From contig JAAMXY010004262.1 of the NCBI GenBank assembly GCA_019677205.1, forward strand, positions 1 to 44,660: a DNA stretch of 44,660 nt, given 5' to 3'. How positions within the stretch are numbered: the first letter of the stretch is position 1; each line of letters starts with the position of its first letter. This DNA is from Pinguiococcus pyrenoidosus (Eukaryota; Sar; Pinguiophyceae; Pinguiochrysidales; Pinguiochrysidaceae). This document shows, in pieces, positions 9,895 through 24,951 of the stretch. Under the pieces are notes generated by a model, which was not told where the DNA came from, did not search any database, and saw only the letters and a list, made by a program, of their open reading frames with translations. The position numbers were made by a program, and so were the translations under genes.

Positions 9895-10581
9895 ATGCCC
9901 ATCCTCACTCTGATCGCGCGCGCTACGGACGGCCTGGCGCTGTTGCAAAGCGGAGACAAGTATGCCGGTTTGAGTGACGACGAGATGCACGTGTTTAAGT
10001 CGCAGGGCAAGCAGATCCTGAATCCCATGAGCAGTCGGAACGCGCCGCTACCCAGCAAGGTCAGCATCGATGCCGGACGGTGCATCTTCCACTACATGCG
10101 GGAGGCGGGCATCGCGTACTTGACGCTCACGGAGAAAGCGTATCCCAAGCGCCTGGCTTTTCTCTATCTCGAGGAGGTGCACCAGGTGTTCGAGGAGCAG
10201 CTGAAGAAGGACTACGGGGAGAAGTGGCGCCAGGAGGTGGAAACGGTGCCCAGACCGTATGCTTTCATGCGCTATGACCGCTTCATCAATCGCAAGCGAC
10301 GGGACTACGCCGACCCCTCGTCGCGGCGCAACATGAAGAAGGTGGAGGAGGAGCTGGCGGATATCTACAATATCACCCGGAAGAACATACAGGAGGTGCT
10401 GAACCGGGGAGAGAAGCTAGAGCACGTATCGGAGATGTCGGGGCGCATCGCGAGCGAGTCAAAATCATTCAAGTGGGGATCCAAGAAGCTGCGCCTGCAA
10501 GCGCAGTTCCAGAAATACGCACCCATGGCCGCGGTGGGCCTGCTGATCCTCACCGTGGGCTTCTACAAATTTTTCTGGTGA
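9895..10581 (+). CDS. SEC22: R-SNARE SEC22 (ER-Golgi traffic)
   Basis: This intronless gene encodes 228 residues, close to the usual SEC22 length of about 215. An N-terminal longin domain starts MPILTLIARATDGLALL and contains FHYMREAGIAYLTLTE and AFLYLEEVHQVF. The SNARE helix follows (ELADIYNITRKNIQEVLNRG), with the zero-layer arginine in LNRGEKL. A C-terminal anchor (AAVGLLILTVGFYKFFW) ends the protein. SEC22 sits in ER and cis-Golgi membranes and pairs with Q-SNAREs for vesicle fusion in both directions. It is the only clearly intronless long gene here besides ATAT1. Confidence 0.96.
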   Translation: MPILTLIARATDGLALLQSGDKYAGLSDDEMHVFKSQGKQILNPMSSRNAPLPSKVSIDAGRCIFHYMREAGIAYLTLTEKAYPKRLAFLYLEEVHQVFEEQLKKDYGEKWRQEVETVPRPYAFMRYDRFINRKRRDYADPSSRRNMKKVEEELADIYNITRKNIQEVLNRGEKLEHVSEMSGRIASESKSFKWGSKKLRLQAQFQKYAPMAAVGLLILTVGFYKFFW

Positions 10582-10664
10582 CCGGGGACAATCTGTTGAA
10601 AACGCCTCGCAAGGATCCTCCTTTGAGAAAACCAGTGTCCTGTCTCGTCTCGTTTCGTCCCTCG

Positions 10665-10768
10665 NNNNNNNNNNNNNNNNNNNNNNNNNNNNNNNNNNNN
10701 NNNNNNNNNNNNNNNNNNNNNNNNNNNNNNNNNNNNNNNNNNNNNNNNNNNNNNNNNNNNNNNNNNNN
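10665..10768. other. Assembly gap (run of N)
   Basis: 104 undetermined bases lie between SEC22 and the Fused kinase gene, within a 230-bp spacer. Both flanking stop codons are outside the gap, so no coding sequence need be missing, but the true distance is unknown. Confidence 0.99.
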
Positions 10769-10811
10769 GAATCCACCCCGGGACCTCTCGACCAGCCACT
10801 ACCTCGCCACC

Positions 10812-15373
<4,562 letters not shown>

Positions 15374-15866
15374 CGCAGAGAGCCGGGCTGCGGACCGCGA
15401 CGCCTCCGACGCGACGGCTCAAGAGCAAACAGGACCTGGAGTTTGGGCGCACCCCACCCAGGAAAAAGGCGGGATTTTTCAAACGGATCTGGAGTTTTGC
15501 CTCTTATATACCAATAACATATCATAATTATCGGAGAACGGAGATCGATCCAATCAAGAAATCTGATTTGAACATGTTCTGCTTTGAATTTTTTGGCTTC
15601 TAACTATGTAGCAATGTAATATCAAACCAAGTCAAATATTTTAAAATGATATAAAGGTATTGGGAGGCTGTATGATGGATCTCGACGCCTCCGTACGATT
15701 TTTCGTTTGCGCGTTGTTCGGCCAGAATTCAGCTGCAGCACATCCGCCTAGATACGCCCCGCGCGCCGCGCAGTGGCCGAACGGCGCTTTTCAGAGTTGC
15801 ATGGGATCCGCGCAAGTTGCTTTGCCGGTTTGGAAGTGATCTTTGGCTCATCTTCGAGCAAGTGGG
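15374..15866. promoter_or_regulatory. Shared divergent promoter region of the Fused and NEK genes, with an AT-rich core
   Basis: 493 bp lie between two kinase start codons. A GGCGGGATTTT element is at 15469-15479, about 95 bases before the Fused ATG. The core, about 15500-15670, is strikingly AT-rich beside GC-rich flanks. The stretch nearest NEK returns to GC-rich sequence. No gene is evident inside. Promoter function is inferred from position. Confidence 0.5.
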
Positions 15867-18481
15867 ATGTCGCATTCAAGCTTGAGCGACTTTAAGATTG
15901 AAAAGCGCCTCGGAAGCGGCTCCTTCGGCGTGGTCTACCGCGTTTTGCGCATCAAGGACTCCGAGGAATATGTCCTGAAAGCCGTGCGCATCGCGGAGAT
16001 GAGTCGCAAAGAGAAGCTGGAGGCGATAAACGAAGTCAACCTGCTGGCGCAGATGGACTCCCCGTTCGTAGTGAAGTACTATGACTCCTTCTTGGAGGCC
16101 GACACGCTGCACATCGTCATGGAGTACTGTAATCGCGGAGATCTCAGCCTTCTGCTCAAGAAGACGCGCAAGAAGGGACTCGCAAGGCTGCCAGTGAAGC
16201 GGATTTGGGAGGTTTTCGTGCAGATCTGCCTGGGATTGCACTACATTCACTCTCGGTATGCGCCACAACTTGAGCTAAGAGCCTGCTGGAAGCGTCGTAA
16301 AGGTGCCTGAGACTTCCATTTGTACGTTCTGTAGGCACGTACTTCATCGGGATATGAAAGCGGCGAACGTCTTTGTGAGGAAAGATCCCACTTCCGGACG
16401 GCACGTGGTGAAGATCGGAGACCTCGGCGTGGCCAAGCTGCTGGGATCCAGCGCGAGCTTCGCTTCGACGGTGGTCGGCACGCCGTATTGCTTGAGTCCC
16501 GAGCTGTGTGAGAATCAGCCGTACAACAGCAAGAGCGACGTTTGGGCGGTCGGGGTCATCCTGTACGAATGCTGCACCCTCCGGCATCCCTTCGAGGCGA
16601 ACAACCAATGCGCGCTGATTCTGAAGATCATCCGGGGCCACTTCGAGCCCGTGGAAGGCGTCGACGGTGAGCTCGCGAAAGTGGTCAAGCTGCTTCTCAC
16701 CCGCGACCAGAATTCGAGGCCGACAGTCGAAGAGATCCTCGGCCTTGGCTCAGTCCAGCGGGCAGCCCGGGAGAGGTATGTCGACGTGCTGCTCAATATT
16801 CCTCTTCCTCTTCCTCTTCCCCTTCCTCACCAGAGCATCGTACTGAACACTGTTCGTTTCCTTTGTCAGTGGGTTCGAGATTCCGTCAGGTATCTGCGGA
16901 TCGCAGCCAGGCCACTCGGAGAATGCGCCCCTACGAAGCGGAAGTGGCCCAAAGGCGACCGCGGAAGAACCATCGTGCGCGCAGCTGACGCACCCGATTC
17001 ATCCCACCGGTGAATTAGGAGGAGGTCGCAACCTGGCCAAGAGGTTTGAAAAGCCAGTGCTGCGAGGCAGAGCGCAGTCGTCCACCAGAGGAGCCGCCAA
17101 TGACGAGCCCCTGGACTTGATCGATGCTCGCTCGAACAGCAATCCAAATCCCAATGTGCGTGGCGGCAGGGTCCGGGGTGGCGGTCCACGAGTCCTCAGC
17201 CACGTAGCTCAAGCGGGAAAGAGGCGGCCGAGATCACGGCCACGCGATGCGGTGTCCCCTGCACTCGCGCCCGACGCTAGCGATAGATGCCAAGATAGAA
17301 ACACAGCGCACGAGGATGGTGGCGGGGACCTTCACGGATTTGGGGATAGCCCGGACGAGAGTGCCAAACCAGATGAGATCCGAAAAGCAAGGAGGAGGCC
17401 GACAATAGCAGATCTGAGGGCAGCTGCCTTCCCGGATAGCGAGGACGCTGATCACCAGCCTCGGCACGGTGACACAGATTGGGACGAGGACGGGGATCGC
17501 CGCCCGACTGCTGAGGGTCCCACATCTTCACACCAGGCAGAGCGAGAGCCTCTCCGCTCTTGGCGTGGTGGCTTCGTAGAGCGAGTGCTCACCCCGGACG
17601 ACAGCATGTATCAGACAGACGTATTTGTGAGCCGTCCCGAGCATGCGTCGGGCATGGCAAGTACTTTCCCTCGCGGAAGACGATCCACAGCTTGGGAGAG
17701 CGAAGGTGGGGGCGTTGCTCACCAGCAGGTCGTTGCAGGCGCGGATGGTCCGGAGGAGATCCAGGAGATCCAGGAGATTTTGGAGATCCAGGGGATACCC
17801 CAGACGCGCCTGGCCAGCGCAGATGCCGTGGATGCCAGCTTCCACGCTGACGCAGCAAGTGCAGACGAAGATGGAGATGAAGATAGAGATGAAGATGCAG
17901 ATGACGATGCAGATGAAGATGCGGATACAGATGGGGTTTCCGAGCCGGATGCCGCGCGTCCGGGAAGCCAGTCGTCCGGAGGAGCCGCCTCTTCGGAAGC
18001 GGATAGGTGCGACGACGCTCTGGAGTCGGAAGCGAAGCTTCGGTGCGAACAGCTCGAAGCAATGTCCCTTAAAGTCGAAGATATTCGGACGCAGTGCATC
18101 GGACTTCTTGGCGAGGAATGCTTCTGGGAGCTGTACGACGAGCTTGCATCCCACTGGAGCTCAGCAGAAGATGCCGAGGTGGGGGTCCTCCACGAAGAGG
18201 AGTCCCAGGAGCTTCTGCAGATGAACATGCGCGTCGTCTCACGGTGCGAAGAGCTCGCCGTGGCTCAGACAGGTAGCGTCGTCACCGCTTGCGAAGCGAT
18301 CTTCCACGTGCAGCGGCTGCTAGCCCATGAAGCAGGCCTTGGCGAAGCGAGGGAATCCGTTGTGGAGATGTCCGAAATCCTCAAGGGGAGAGCGTGTTCC
18401 GCAGACTCATTCAACGGCGAGGCCACAGCACCCGCCACAGTATACAGCGGACGCGAAACGTCTCATTACGCCGATGATTAA
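15867..18481 (+). CDS. NIMA-related (NEK) serine/threonine kinase with long acidic tail
   Basis: Exons 15867-16255, 16335-16775 and 16870-18481 give 813 residues; the splice in HSR/HVLHRDMK restores the catalytic loop. The kinase domain (about 7-270) has GSGSFGVVY, VLKAVRI, HRDMKAANVFV, IGDLGVAKLL (DLG instead of DFG, as in some NEKs), and GTPYCLSPELCENQPYNSKS. The invariant Lys, Asp and activation-loop residues are present, so it should be active. NEKs control ciliary length, severing and mitosis; DLG and size suggest an algal FA2-like or NEK1-like member. The tail is disordered: an EIQEIQEI stretch, a long Asp/Glu/Ala run near 17866-17935, then a region including CFWELYDELASHW, probably helical. 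Intron 2 carries a CCTCTT-type pyrimidine repeat at about 16800-16829. Confidence 0.92.
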
Positions 18482-18612
18482 CGAGAGGACGGTCCATTGG
18501 CTCATTCCTTTCTCGCCATTCTTCTTTGTCAGCCTTTCTCTTGTCCCCTTGGTTGTGGTTCTAACCCAACACCTAAGATGATGTTGGAAACATCACCCTC
18601 CCAGGATCTTTG

Positions 18613-21268
18613 CTACGGAGTCACCTCTATCACAGTGCTTGCGCTGTCTTCATGTCTCTCAGGGCTTGGCGACGGATCCAAAACCACAGTTTCCTGCGTC
18701 CTCCTTTCATCGGGATCGTGGACAGCAGATCCCTCATCCCACTCGTCGCCGGCCTTTGCCTTGGCCTTGGCCTTGGCCTTTGCCTTGGCCTTTCTCTCTG
18801 CTCCGCTCTCCGCGGCTCCTTCTCGATTCCATTCACCGTCGTGTCCTTTTCCTTCCTTTCTCCCTTCCTCTTCCTCTTGCTCGCCTTGCTCTTGCTCTCC
18901 TTGCCCTTTCTCTCGTTCCTCTTCGTCCTCGTAGAAATCATCTCCCTCTTCGTCCTCTGTAGAAATCGCCGAGTCACTGTCGTGGGGGCTATTTTGCTTC
19001 TTCCCCGGTATCTTGACTCCTTGCGTGTCGATGGTGTTGCGCTGCCACGGGGCCTTGTACTCCAAACCAAGCGCCTGGAAGGGTGGCCCGTGTCAGACAT
19101 GAGCTTGCCTCGTGCTCCAGGCTCGCGTCCATACCCCAAAAATATCTCGTTCGGTTCGGATGTTCTTCATCCAACTGCTCTCCCCGATCTAGTGGAATGC
19201 CGACACGTAGTCAGCCGTCAGATGGTTGTCGCAGAGGATATACGGAAGGTATGTTCGGCACACCTTTGCATGGTCTTTCCTCTTGGTGGGCACCAGTCCT
19301 TGGTCAGAGAGCTTCCATCCTTTCTTCTTCGCGAACAGCCGCATGGATCTGGACGACGCGCCTTAGCGGCTTGGTTGGCCTGCCAGGCATCCCTCAAGCA
19401 CGGTCTTGATCGTACCTGTTGAAGTGCCCGCTCCCAGTAAAGTACAGAATCGCAAAGGGGAACATCCACCCGGGATACACTTTGAGATCAATGCGCCTAA
19501 GCGACGAGGTGAGACTGCGGCTTGTCTTCCACGCAATCATTTCGTCTTGCGACATCCGCACCTGAACGGCATGCCTGGACGACAGCGGAAGACTCCCATG
19601 TACGTGGCCTTGCCTTCCTCGCCGGTGGCGACCCACTCGTTCTTGCTCGATGTGCCCTCTCCGAACCCAAGCGTGTCTCCTTGGCGGCTGCCCTTTCGAC
19701 TGGTCAGGTGGTCGGTGAGGAGGTTCCGGCGCTCCAGTCGATGCACAATTTCGGCGAGGAGGTCTCCTGCAGCTGGCGGGCGCTCCAGGCCGTGCTTTTT
19801 CGCATCAGGAGAGTCTGCCGGGCGCCTGGGCATCTTCGGATTGACCTGAGATCCTTCGTGGGGGTCCCACTCCAGGGGCTCCGCGCAAAAGAGAACGTCC
19901 ACGTCACCCGAGGAGTCCTTGCCCCGGCGATAGCTCCCGCAGACGACCATGGTGATGCCCGGACTTATCTGGTCTACCTCGCTTCGAATCACGCCCTCCA
20001 CTTCTTGCGTCTCGCTCCTCGGAATTTTCTTCTGGAAGTCCTCGTAGTGCCTCAGGCCGATCCTCTGGTTTCTGTTCAGGATCTGCTCGAGTTTCTCCTG
20101 CGGAAGCTGCCGAAGGCCCTCTACAGAGGTGTAGCCTTCGCCGTACAGCTTCTGCGCCGTGGCCTTTCCAACGCCCCAGATTCTTGCGAGCTCCTTCGCC
20201 GCCATCACCCGGTCGCTCTCCAGAGCCCTCTCCAACTTCCTGAGCCTCCCGGATGCGAGGAGCTCTGCGATCTTGTCGAGCATCTTCTTGCCGGCCATTC
20301 TCGCGCGCTTCAAAGCTTCGAGAAGCCGCGGATCGCTCACCCTCTCGACGCGAAAAGGGAGCGCCTTGAGCGTCACGGCCACCTTCTTGTACGCCACGGC
20401 CCGAAAGTGGTCGTTGCTGCGCTTGTTGCCTGCGGCCTCGTACACCTCGGCCATTTCCTCGAGCTTGGATGTGATGTGGGCGTTGAGGTTCGGCGCTGGA
20501 TGCAGCTCCGGATTGCCAGACCAGGCGCATGCGAAGTTGTGCCGCTTGCGGTCCACCCAGGTGTCCGTGCGCGGCCGTTTGAAGTCGTCCTCGGGTGACG
20601 CCTTGGAAACCGCCGATTCCTGCCGAGCGCGCTTGCGCTGCGGAGGGCTCGGAGCGCTGCGGGTCTCCTCGGACGCCGCGCGATGGAAGAGAGACCAGTC
20701 GGAAGAGGTCGACGAAGACGCATCCTTCCTCGGACCCCGGTCAGCCGGGTCGTAGCCAAGCCAGACGTAGCGCCTCTCGGGCACGAGCTCCGCGGCCACG
20801 AGGCTATCCACAACCCAGTCCTCGGTCACGACCTGCTTGTCCCGGAGCGGCCAGCTCTCCTCGGCGGCGCCATGCTGGATTGCCCACGTTCGCAAGGCCT
20901 CTCTGGTGGCTCCCGCATGGCACACCACGTGCGTGACAGACGCCCAAGCGCCCGCGTCGACCACTCTCGCGAGTCGATGCTTCTTCAGCTGCTCTCGCCA
21001 CACTTGCAGCCGCTAAGGCCGCGCCCGAGAACGAGTCCATTAGTCTCACAGGAAACCCCCCACGCTCCAGAAGCCCAGCGCGCACCTTCCTAGTGATCGA
21101 GGCAGAGGGAACGAAGGCCAAAACAGCCTCGTCCGGCTCTTGGCTTAAGTCCACCACCGCGCGTTTGGGGCTCGAGAGCGGCGCCACTTGCGATGGAGAC
21201 GGCAGCTCAAAGCGCCTTCCGCGGCGGCGAGGTCCCAGAGGAGTGGCTGGCCATTTGGCGTTGTTCAT
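18613..21268 (-). CDS. POLL: DNA polymerase lambda (family X, BRCT-containing)
   Basis: Six exons: 21268-21064, 21002-19562, 19496-19416, 19348-19264, 19188-19135 and 19074-18613; 775 residues. The enzyme fills short gaps in base-excision repair and end joining. An N-terminal BRCT domain runs across exons 1-2 (WREQLKKHRLARVV, SVTHVVCHAG). The lyase and helix-hairpin-helix parts follow (FRAVAYKKVAVTLKAL, IWGVGKATAQKLYGEGYTS), then the polymerase core: CGSYRRGKDSSGDVDVLF with the first two catalytic Asp, RRIDLKVYP with the third, YFTGSGHFNRSMR, and ERDIFGALGLEYKAPWQR. Family members normally end just after this last motif; here about 140 further residues follow, rich in Glu, Asp and Lys-Ala repeats. 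The splice after FNR recreates FNRSMR, which strongly supports that junction. Confidence 0.93.
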
Positions 21269-22052
21269 GGCGCATTTGCGTCACTTGCGCCGCATTTCTG
21301 CGGCCTTTTCCCGCGGTTTCCGGGGGAAACCGCGCTGTAAACGCCGCTACTTTGCCGAACGCCGCTTCGATGTCGTCAGCTGACTCTTTGGAGAGTGCGG
21401 TATGAACGCCACTCGCAGTCTCATCCCATCAGAGGACAGCGTTGCCTTTTCGTGGCTTTGGAGGCGATGAGAGGCGGCGTCTGCGCCCGAACAGTCGTAT
21501 AGACCTGCAATTCGTCCATGATATAGGTCGTGTGTAGAGCGACTCCGAAGAGAGAGGGGGCCAAACGCCACTTTGAGAGTCTCCCGAAGCACTGCAGCGG
21601 CGCAAAGTCGATGCCTAGAAGAAGTGTGCGCTGGGAGGCGCTGGAGCCGCAAGTGCCCAGTGTGCGCGCCTCTCTGCCACTGCTGCTGCGAAGGTCCGGC
21701 GCGTTTCTCCTCCGCTCTTCGCGTTTCGTTTGCGCCGAGAGTGCGTTTCGTTTGTCAAAACCGCTTTTTATGCCGTCTGTGCATCTCTGAGTTCAAGGCA
21801 GACGTGTCGAAGACAGCTTTGCGGCGCTCTGAGGTGCTGAAAAGCGCGTTTTTGAGTGCCAAAGCGCCGTGAATGGACGAAGGAGTGTGGATCTTCGTAG
21901 AACTTTGGGGTAGTTCTTGGCCCCAAACGCTGTTTCTGGCGCCTCTGAAGCCACAAGCATCTTTTTAAGTTGCATCTGAAGAGCCCTGAAGTCTCAGCAA
22001 GGGAGTCAGAGGAGGAAAGCTGACGATCTGCGTGGTCTTTCGTGGTTCACAG
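21269..22052. other. Divergent region between polymerase lambda and ERCC8
   Basis: 784 bp upstream of both genes. TTTTCCCGCGG at 21306-21316 is an E2F-like element 38 bases upstream of the polymerase lambda ATG. The missing first coding exon of ERCC8, only a few codons, should lie in this stretch; I could not place it in phase with confidence. Confidence 0.4.
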
Positions 22053-24824
22053 GCGCCGGCAGGGCTTCGTAAGCGGGCCCGAGGCGTTTGAGAGCGCCGT
22101 GCAGACCTTAAGGAATCTGAAGCTGGAGGTACGCGGCCTGATCTTCTCCTGATGTTATCCTGTTGCCTTTCTGACGGCGTCGACTGCTGCGCAGCTGTCA
22201 TTGACGAGAGAGATTCGGTAACACCGCCGCTCAATCCCATACCGCCGGCCGAACTCTCATGTCACCATCGTTGCGAAAAGGGCGTTGCATGTGCCGTATG
22301 CGAGCACTTTGGATGTGGATGGTGTAGAAGACAGGTGAAGTCTTGAATCCGTCGAAAATCCGCATGCCGTGGGCTGAGAAGTATCGCTTCAAGGTATCTG
22401 CTCACGGCGGGAGGTGACGGCGCGGTTGTTCTCTACGACTTGGAAGAGAGGGGAATCGCCGAGGACGGCCGCAACTCAAATGGCGATGCGCAAGTGCCGG
22501 CGTCGGCGTCGCAAGGCCTGCCGCGCACCGTGCAGCCGCTGCGGATTCGCCGACGGCGCAACACCAACGAGGCGGACGGCCAAGACGACGGGCACTCGGC
22601 GCACATTTCATCCGTTCAGTGGTACCCGGCGGACACGGGCATGTTCGTCACGGCGTCAATGGACTCGACGGTCAAGGTGCGCTATTCATGACAGCAGCAG
22701 CAGCAGCAGCAGCAGTAGCATTGGAAACCGCGGATGATTCGTGTCATGGCTGACGGGAGGGGACGTCGAACGAGTTCAGGTGTGGGACACCAACGAGTTC
22801 GTGCCGCGACTGAGCTTTCGCGTGGGCGACTACAGCGAAGGTCTGTCGTATGGTGGCGCGAACAGGCCCCTAGAGACCTTCAGAAGACCGGAAAGAAGGG
22901 TCCACTTTGCGCGGATGCCCCTGAACCCCAGCTCCGGGTATTTGATCGCCGCGGGCGCCAGTGATCAGAAGATCCGCATCTTTGACATGCGAGTCCAGGT
23001 AGTGACCTCTCTGGAGGAACCAGCCGAGCAGTTAGAATGTCTGTTTTGACACCTCCTTGCGGTTCTCGTGATGAGCAGGCTGCCGTGCAGACGATCAAGG
23101 GACATCGCGGCGAGGTGCTCACTGGAGACTGGGCATCGGGGGCACCCTCCGGAGCAGGTACAGAACCTGCAAAGTTGCGGGCGTGAAAGCGATCGTCCCA
23201 CGTTGTCTTACTTGACTTGCGCTTTGAAGGTCCACCAATGCTGTGCACTGGGGCGTCTGACGGATCTATGAAAGTCTGGGACATTCGCCGGTAAGCACAG
23301 GAAGCGCCTTTCAATCAAGAGCATGCTGCAGCCGGTGCGATCGGTGCGCCTGACGACCAGGATCGTAGGGGAAAAGACAGCTGCGTCGTCAACTTTGACA
23401 AGACGAACGGATCAACCTTTGTGAGGCCCGAGAGAGGAGGCGATATGGAGTCCTGGGGAGCAGGCTCGAGACGAAAGCAGGTGCCGATGTCACACGAGCT
23501 GGGAGGATCGATGCGACCAACGCAAGCATGGGCAGTCTGACGTGTGTGGTCTTTCTGTTCACAGCTGAAGAGGAGCCGGCCCGACGTTGGACTCGCACAC
23601 GCTGGGGCTGTCTTGTCTGTCCGGTACACGCCGTGCGGGCGCTTCATTCTTAGCGCCGGTCGCAAGGATCCGCTGAGTATGTGGCAAGCGTCCGACGGCG
23701 CCCGATTGAATGCCAACTTTGTGGATGCGGAGAATGACGATGAGCGACCTTTCCCAATGTGCGTCGCGGGCAATAGGGAGCTGTGGAAGTCCTTCCTGCT
23801 CTTTCCGGACAGCAGCGGCACGATCCTGCTTTATCCCATCTTTGGCAGGTCCCGATTGAAGTACTACCAGTACGACTTTACGGATCTTCACGCCCATAGA
23901 AGCGTTGCGAAGCGATCCGTCTGGAATCTGCCCCAGCATGCCCCGATGTACCAACTTAGAGGGCACACGGGACGAGTACGAGGCATTGCGCTACGCGCAT
24001 CTGGGGATGTCATCACCTGCGCGCAGGACGGGCTGGTCCTGCTGTGGACGCCACGGTCCATTTTGAGCACGAGCGCGAAGCCGCGGGAGAAGAAAGTGGG
24101 TCGCTCTTCACCCAAAGGAAGCTGCAGAGCCAGCCCCCAGCCTGATCATCGATTCTTACAGGACAAGCGCCACTACCAGAGCGCGATGCTTCGAGTGTAC
24201 GCACGTCAAGGGCCGTCGGGAAGTGGACTGGCCGGGAGCGAGGCAGCTCAGGAGGCCGCTGCCGAAGAGAAGTTTGACTACGGCGCCTTTCCCGACGAGG
24301 ATTGCTGGTCCGACAACGAGAATGATCAGTACGTATCAAGTGATGCTTCTCGTGATGAAGCACGCACGCCAAAGGAAGTCTCGCTCGGCCTCTAAACGCT
24401 GTCTTCTAATCAATGCAGGCCAGGAGATGAAGTGCCGATTGGCAGGGCCGCCAGGAAGAGGTATGCTTGTGGAAATGCTTACGGAAACTCTCGGTGGAGA
24501 CAAATGCTCTGCGGGGACGCAAAATCGGATCATGACATCCACGATTCTAGGCGTCGCCGCGCTGCGGAGCTCATCTCCACGATGCGCAACTCCCAAACCA
24601 TGCAACCCGTCCTTGGAGGAGCCGTGGACAGGGACACAGGTGGGAATCAAGGACGAGAAAGGCGAATCGCGAATGCGGATCCGAGCTTAGTCTTGCTGCC
24701 TCCTTCTTGTCGATTTGATCACGGCTATGCAGGCGACTTCATTCCCGCCGCTGTGCTGCAGCGGATGGGATTCCGCGTGACCTCTCGGCCTGACTCCAGA
24801 ACAGGAAGGGACGGATACCCATAG
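22053..24824 (+). CDS. ERCC8: ERCC8/CSA-like WD40 protein of transcription-coupled repair; first exon not found
   Basis: Twelve exons in phase: 22053-22128, 22195-22217, 22281-22334, 22394-22676, 22780-22998, 23079-23157, 23230-23290, 23369-23480, 23565-24095, 24162-24328, 24419-24460 and 24551-24824. CSA is the substrate-receptor WD40 propeller of a CUL4-DDB1 ubiquitin ligase that acts at RNA polymerase II stalled by DNA damage. Support includes TLDVDGVEDRYLLTAGGDG, VVLYDLEERG, the CSA hallmark QWYPADTGMF, STVKVWDTNEF, TIKGHRGEVLTGDW, CTGASDGSMKVWDIR, NFDKTNG and MYQLRGHTGRVRGIALRA. One exon is only 23 nt. After the last blade there are about 150 extra residues, acidic then basic, not present in human CSA. 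Exon 22780-22998 may hide one more small intron. Confidence 0.88.
22692..22715. repeat. (CAG)8 trinucleotide repeat in an ERCC8 intron
   Basis: Eight perfect CAG units sit in the intron 22677-22779, directly after the donor region. Being intronic they are not translated in the model. A following TAG also stops read-through if the intron is kept. Confidence 0.95.
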
Positions 24825-24951
24825 CCCTATCATGATATCATGCACGCGACCACCGAGAGCACACATAGATCCCCTTGGAATTCTAGAACGAAGAGTTTCT
24901 CCTTCAAGTCGTCAACTTGCTTCTGTCTTGGCGGAAACCTGGCATCGCAGT

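Noticed and set aside
18497-19422. Long plus-strand open frame rich in Leu, Phe and Ser (270 residues)
   Set aside because: It is antisense to the polymerase lambda C-terminal exons; its pattern is the reverse complement of the acidic and Lys-Ala repeats there.
19522-20598. Plus-strand open frame of 358 residues
   Set aside because: It is a shadow of the polymerase lambda core exon, whose catalytic motifs are on the minus strand.
21013-21049. A 37-nt intron (GTGAGA...TTAG) between polymerase lambda exons 1 and 2
   Set aside because: The phase works, but the alternative 61-nt intron (21063-21003) gives a normal intron length and a better BRCT alignment.
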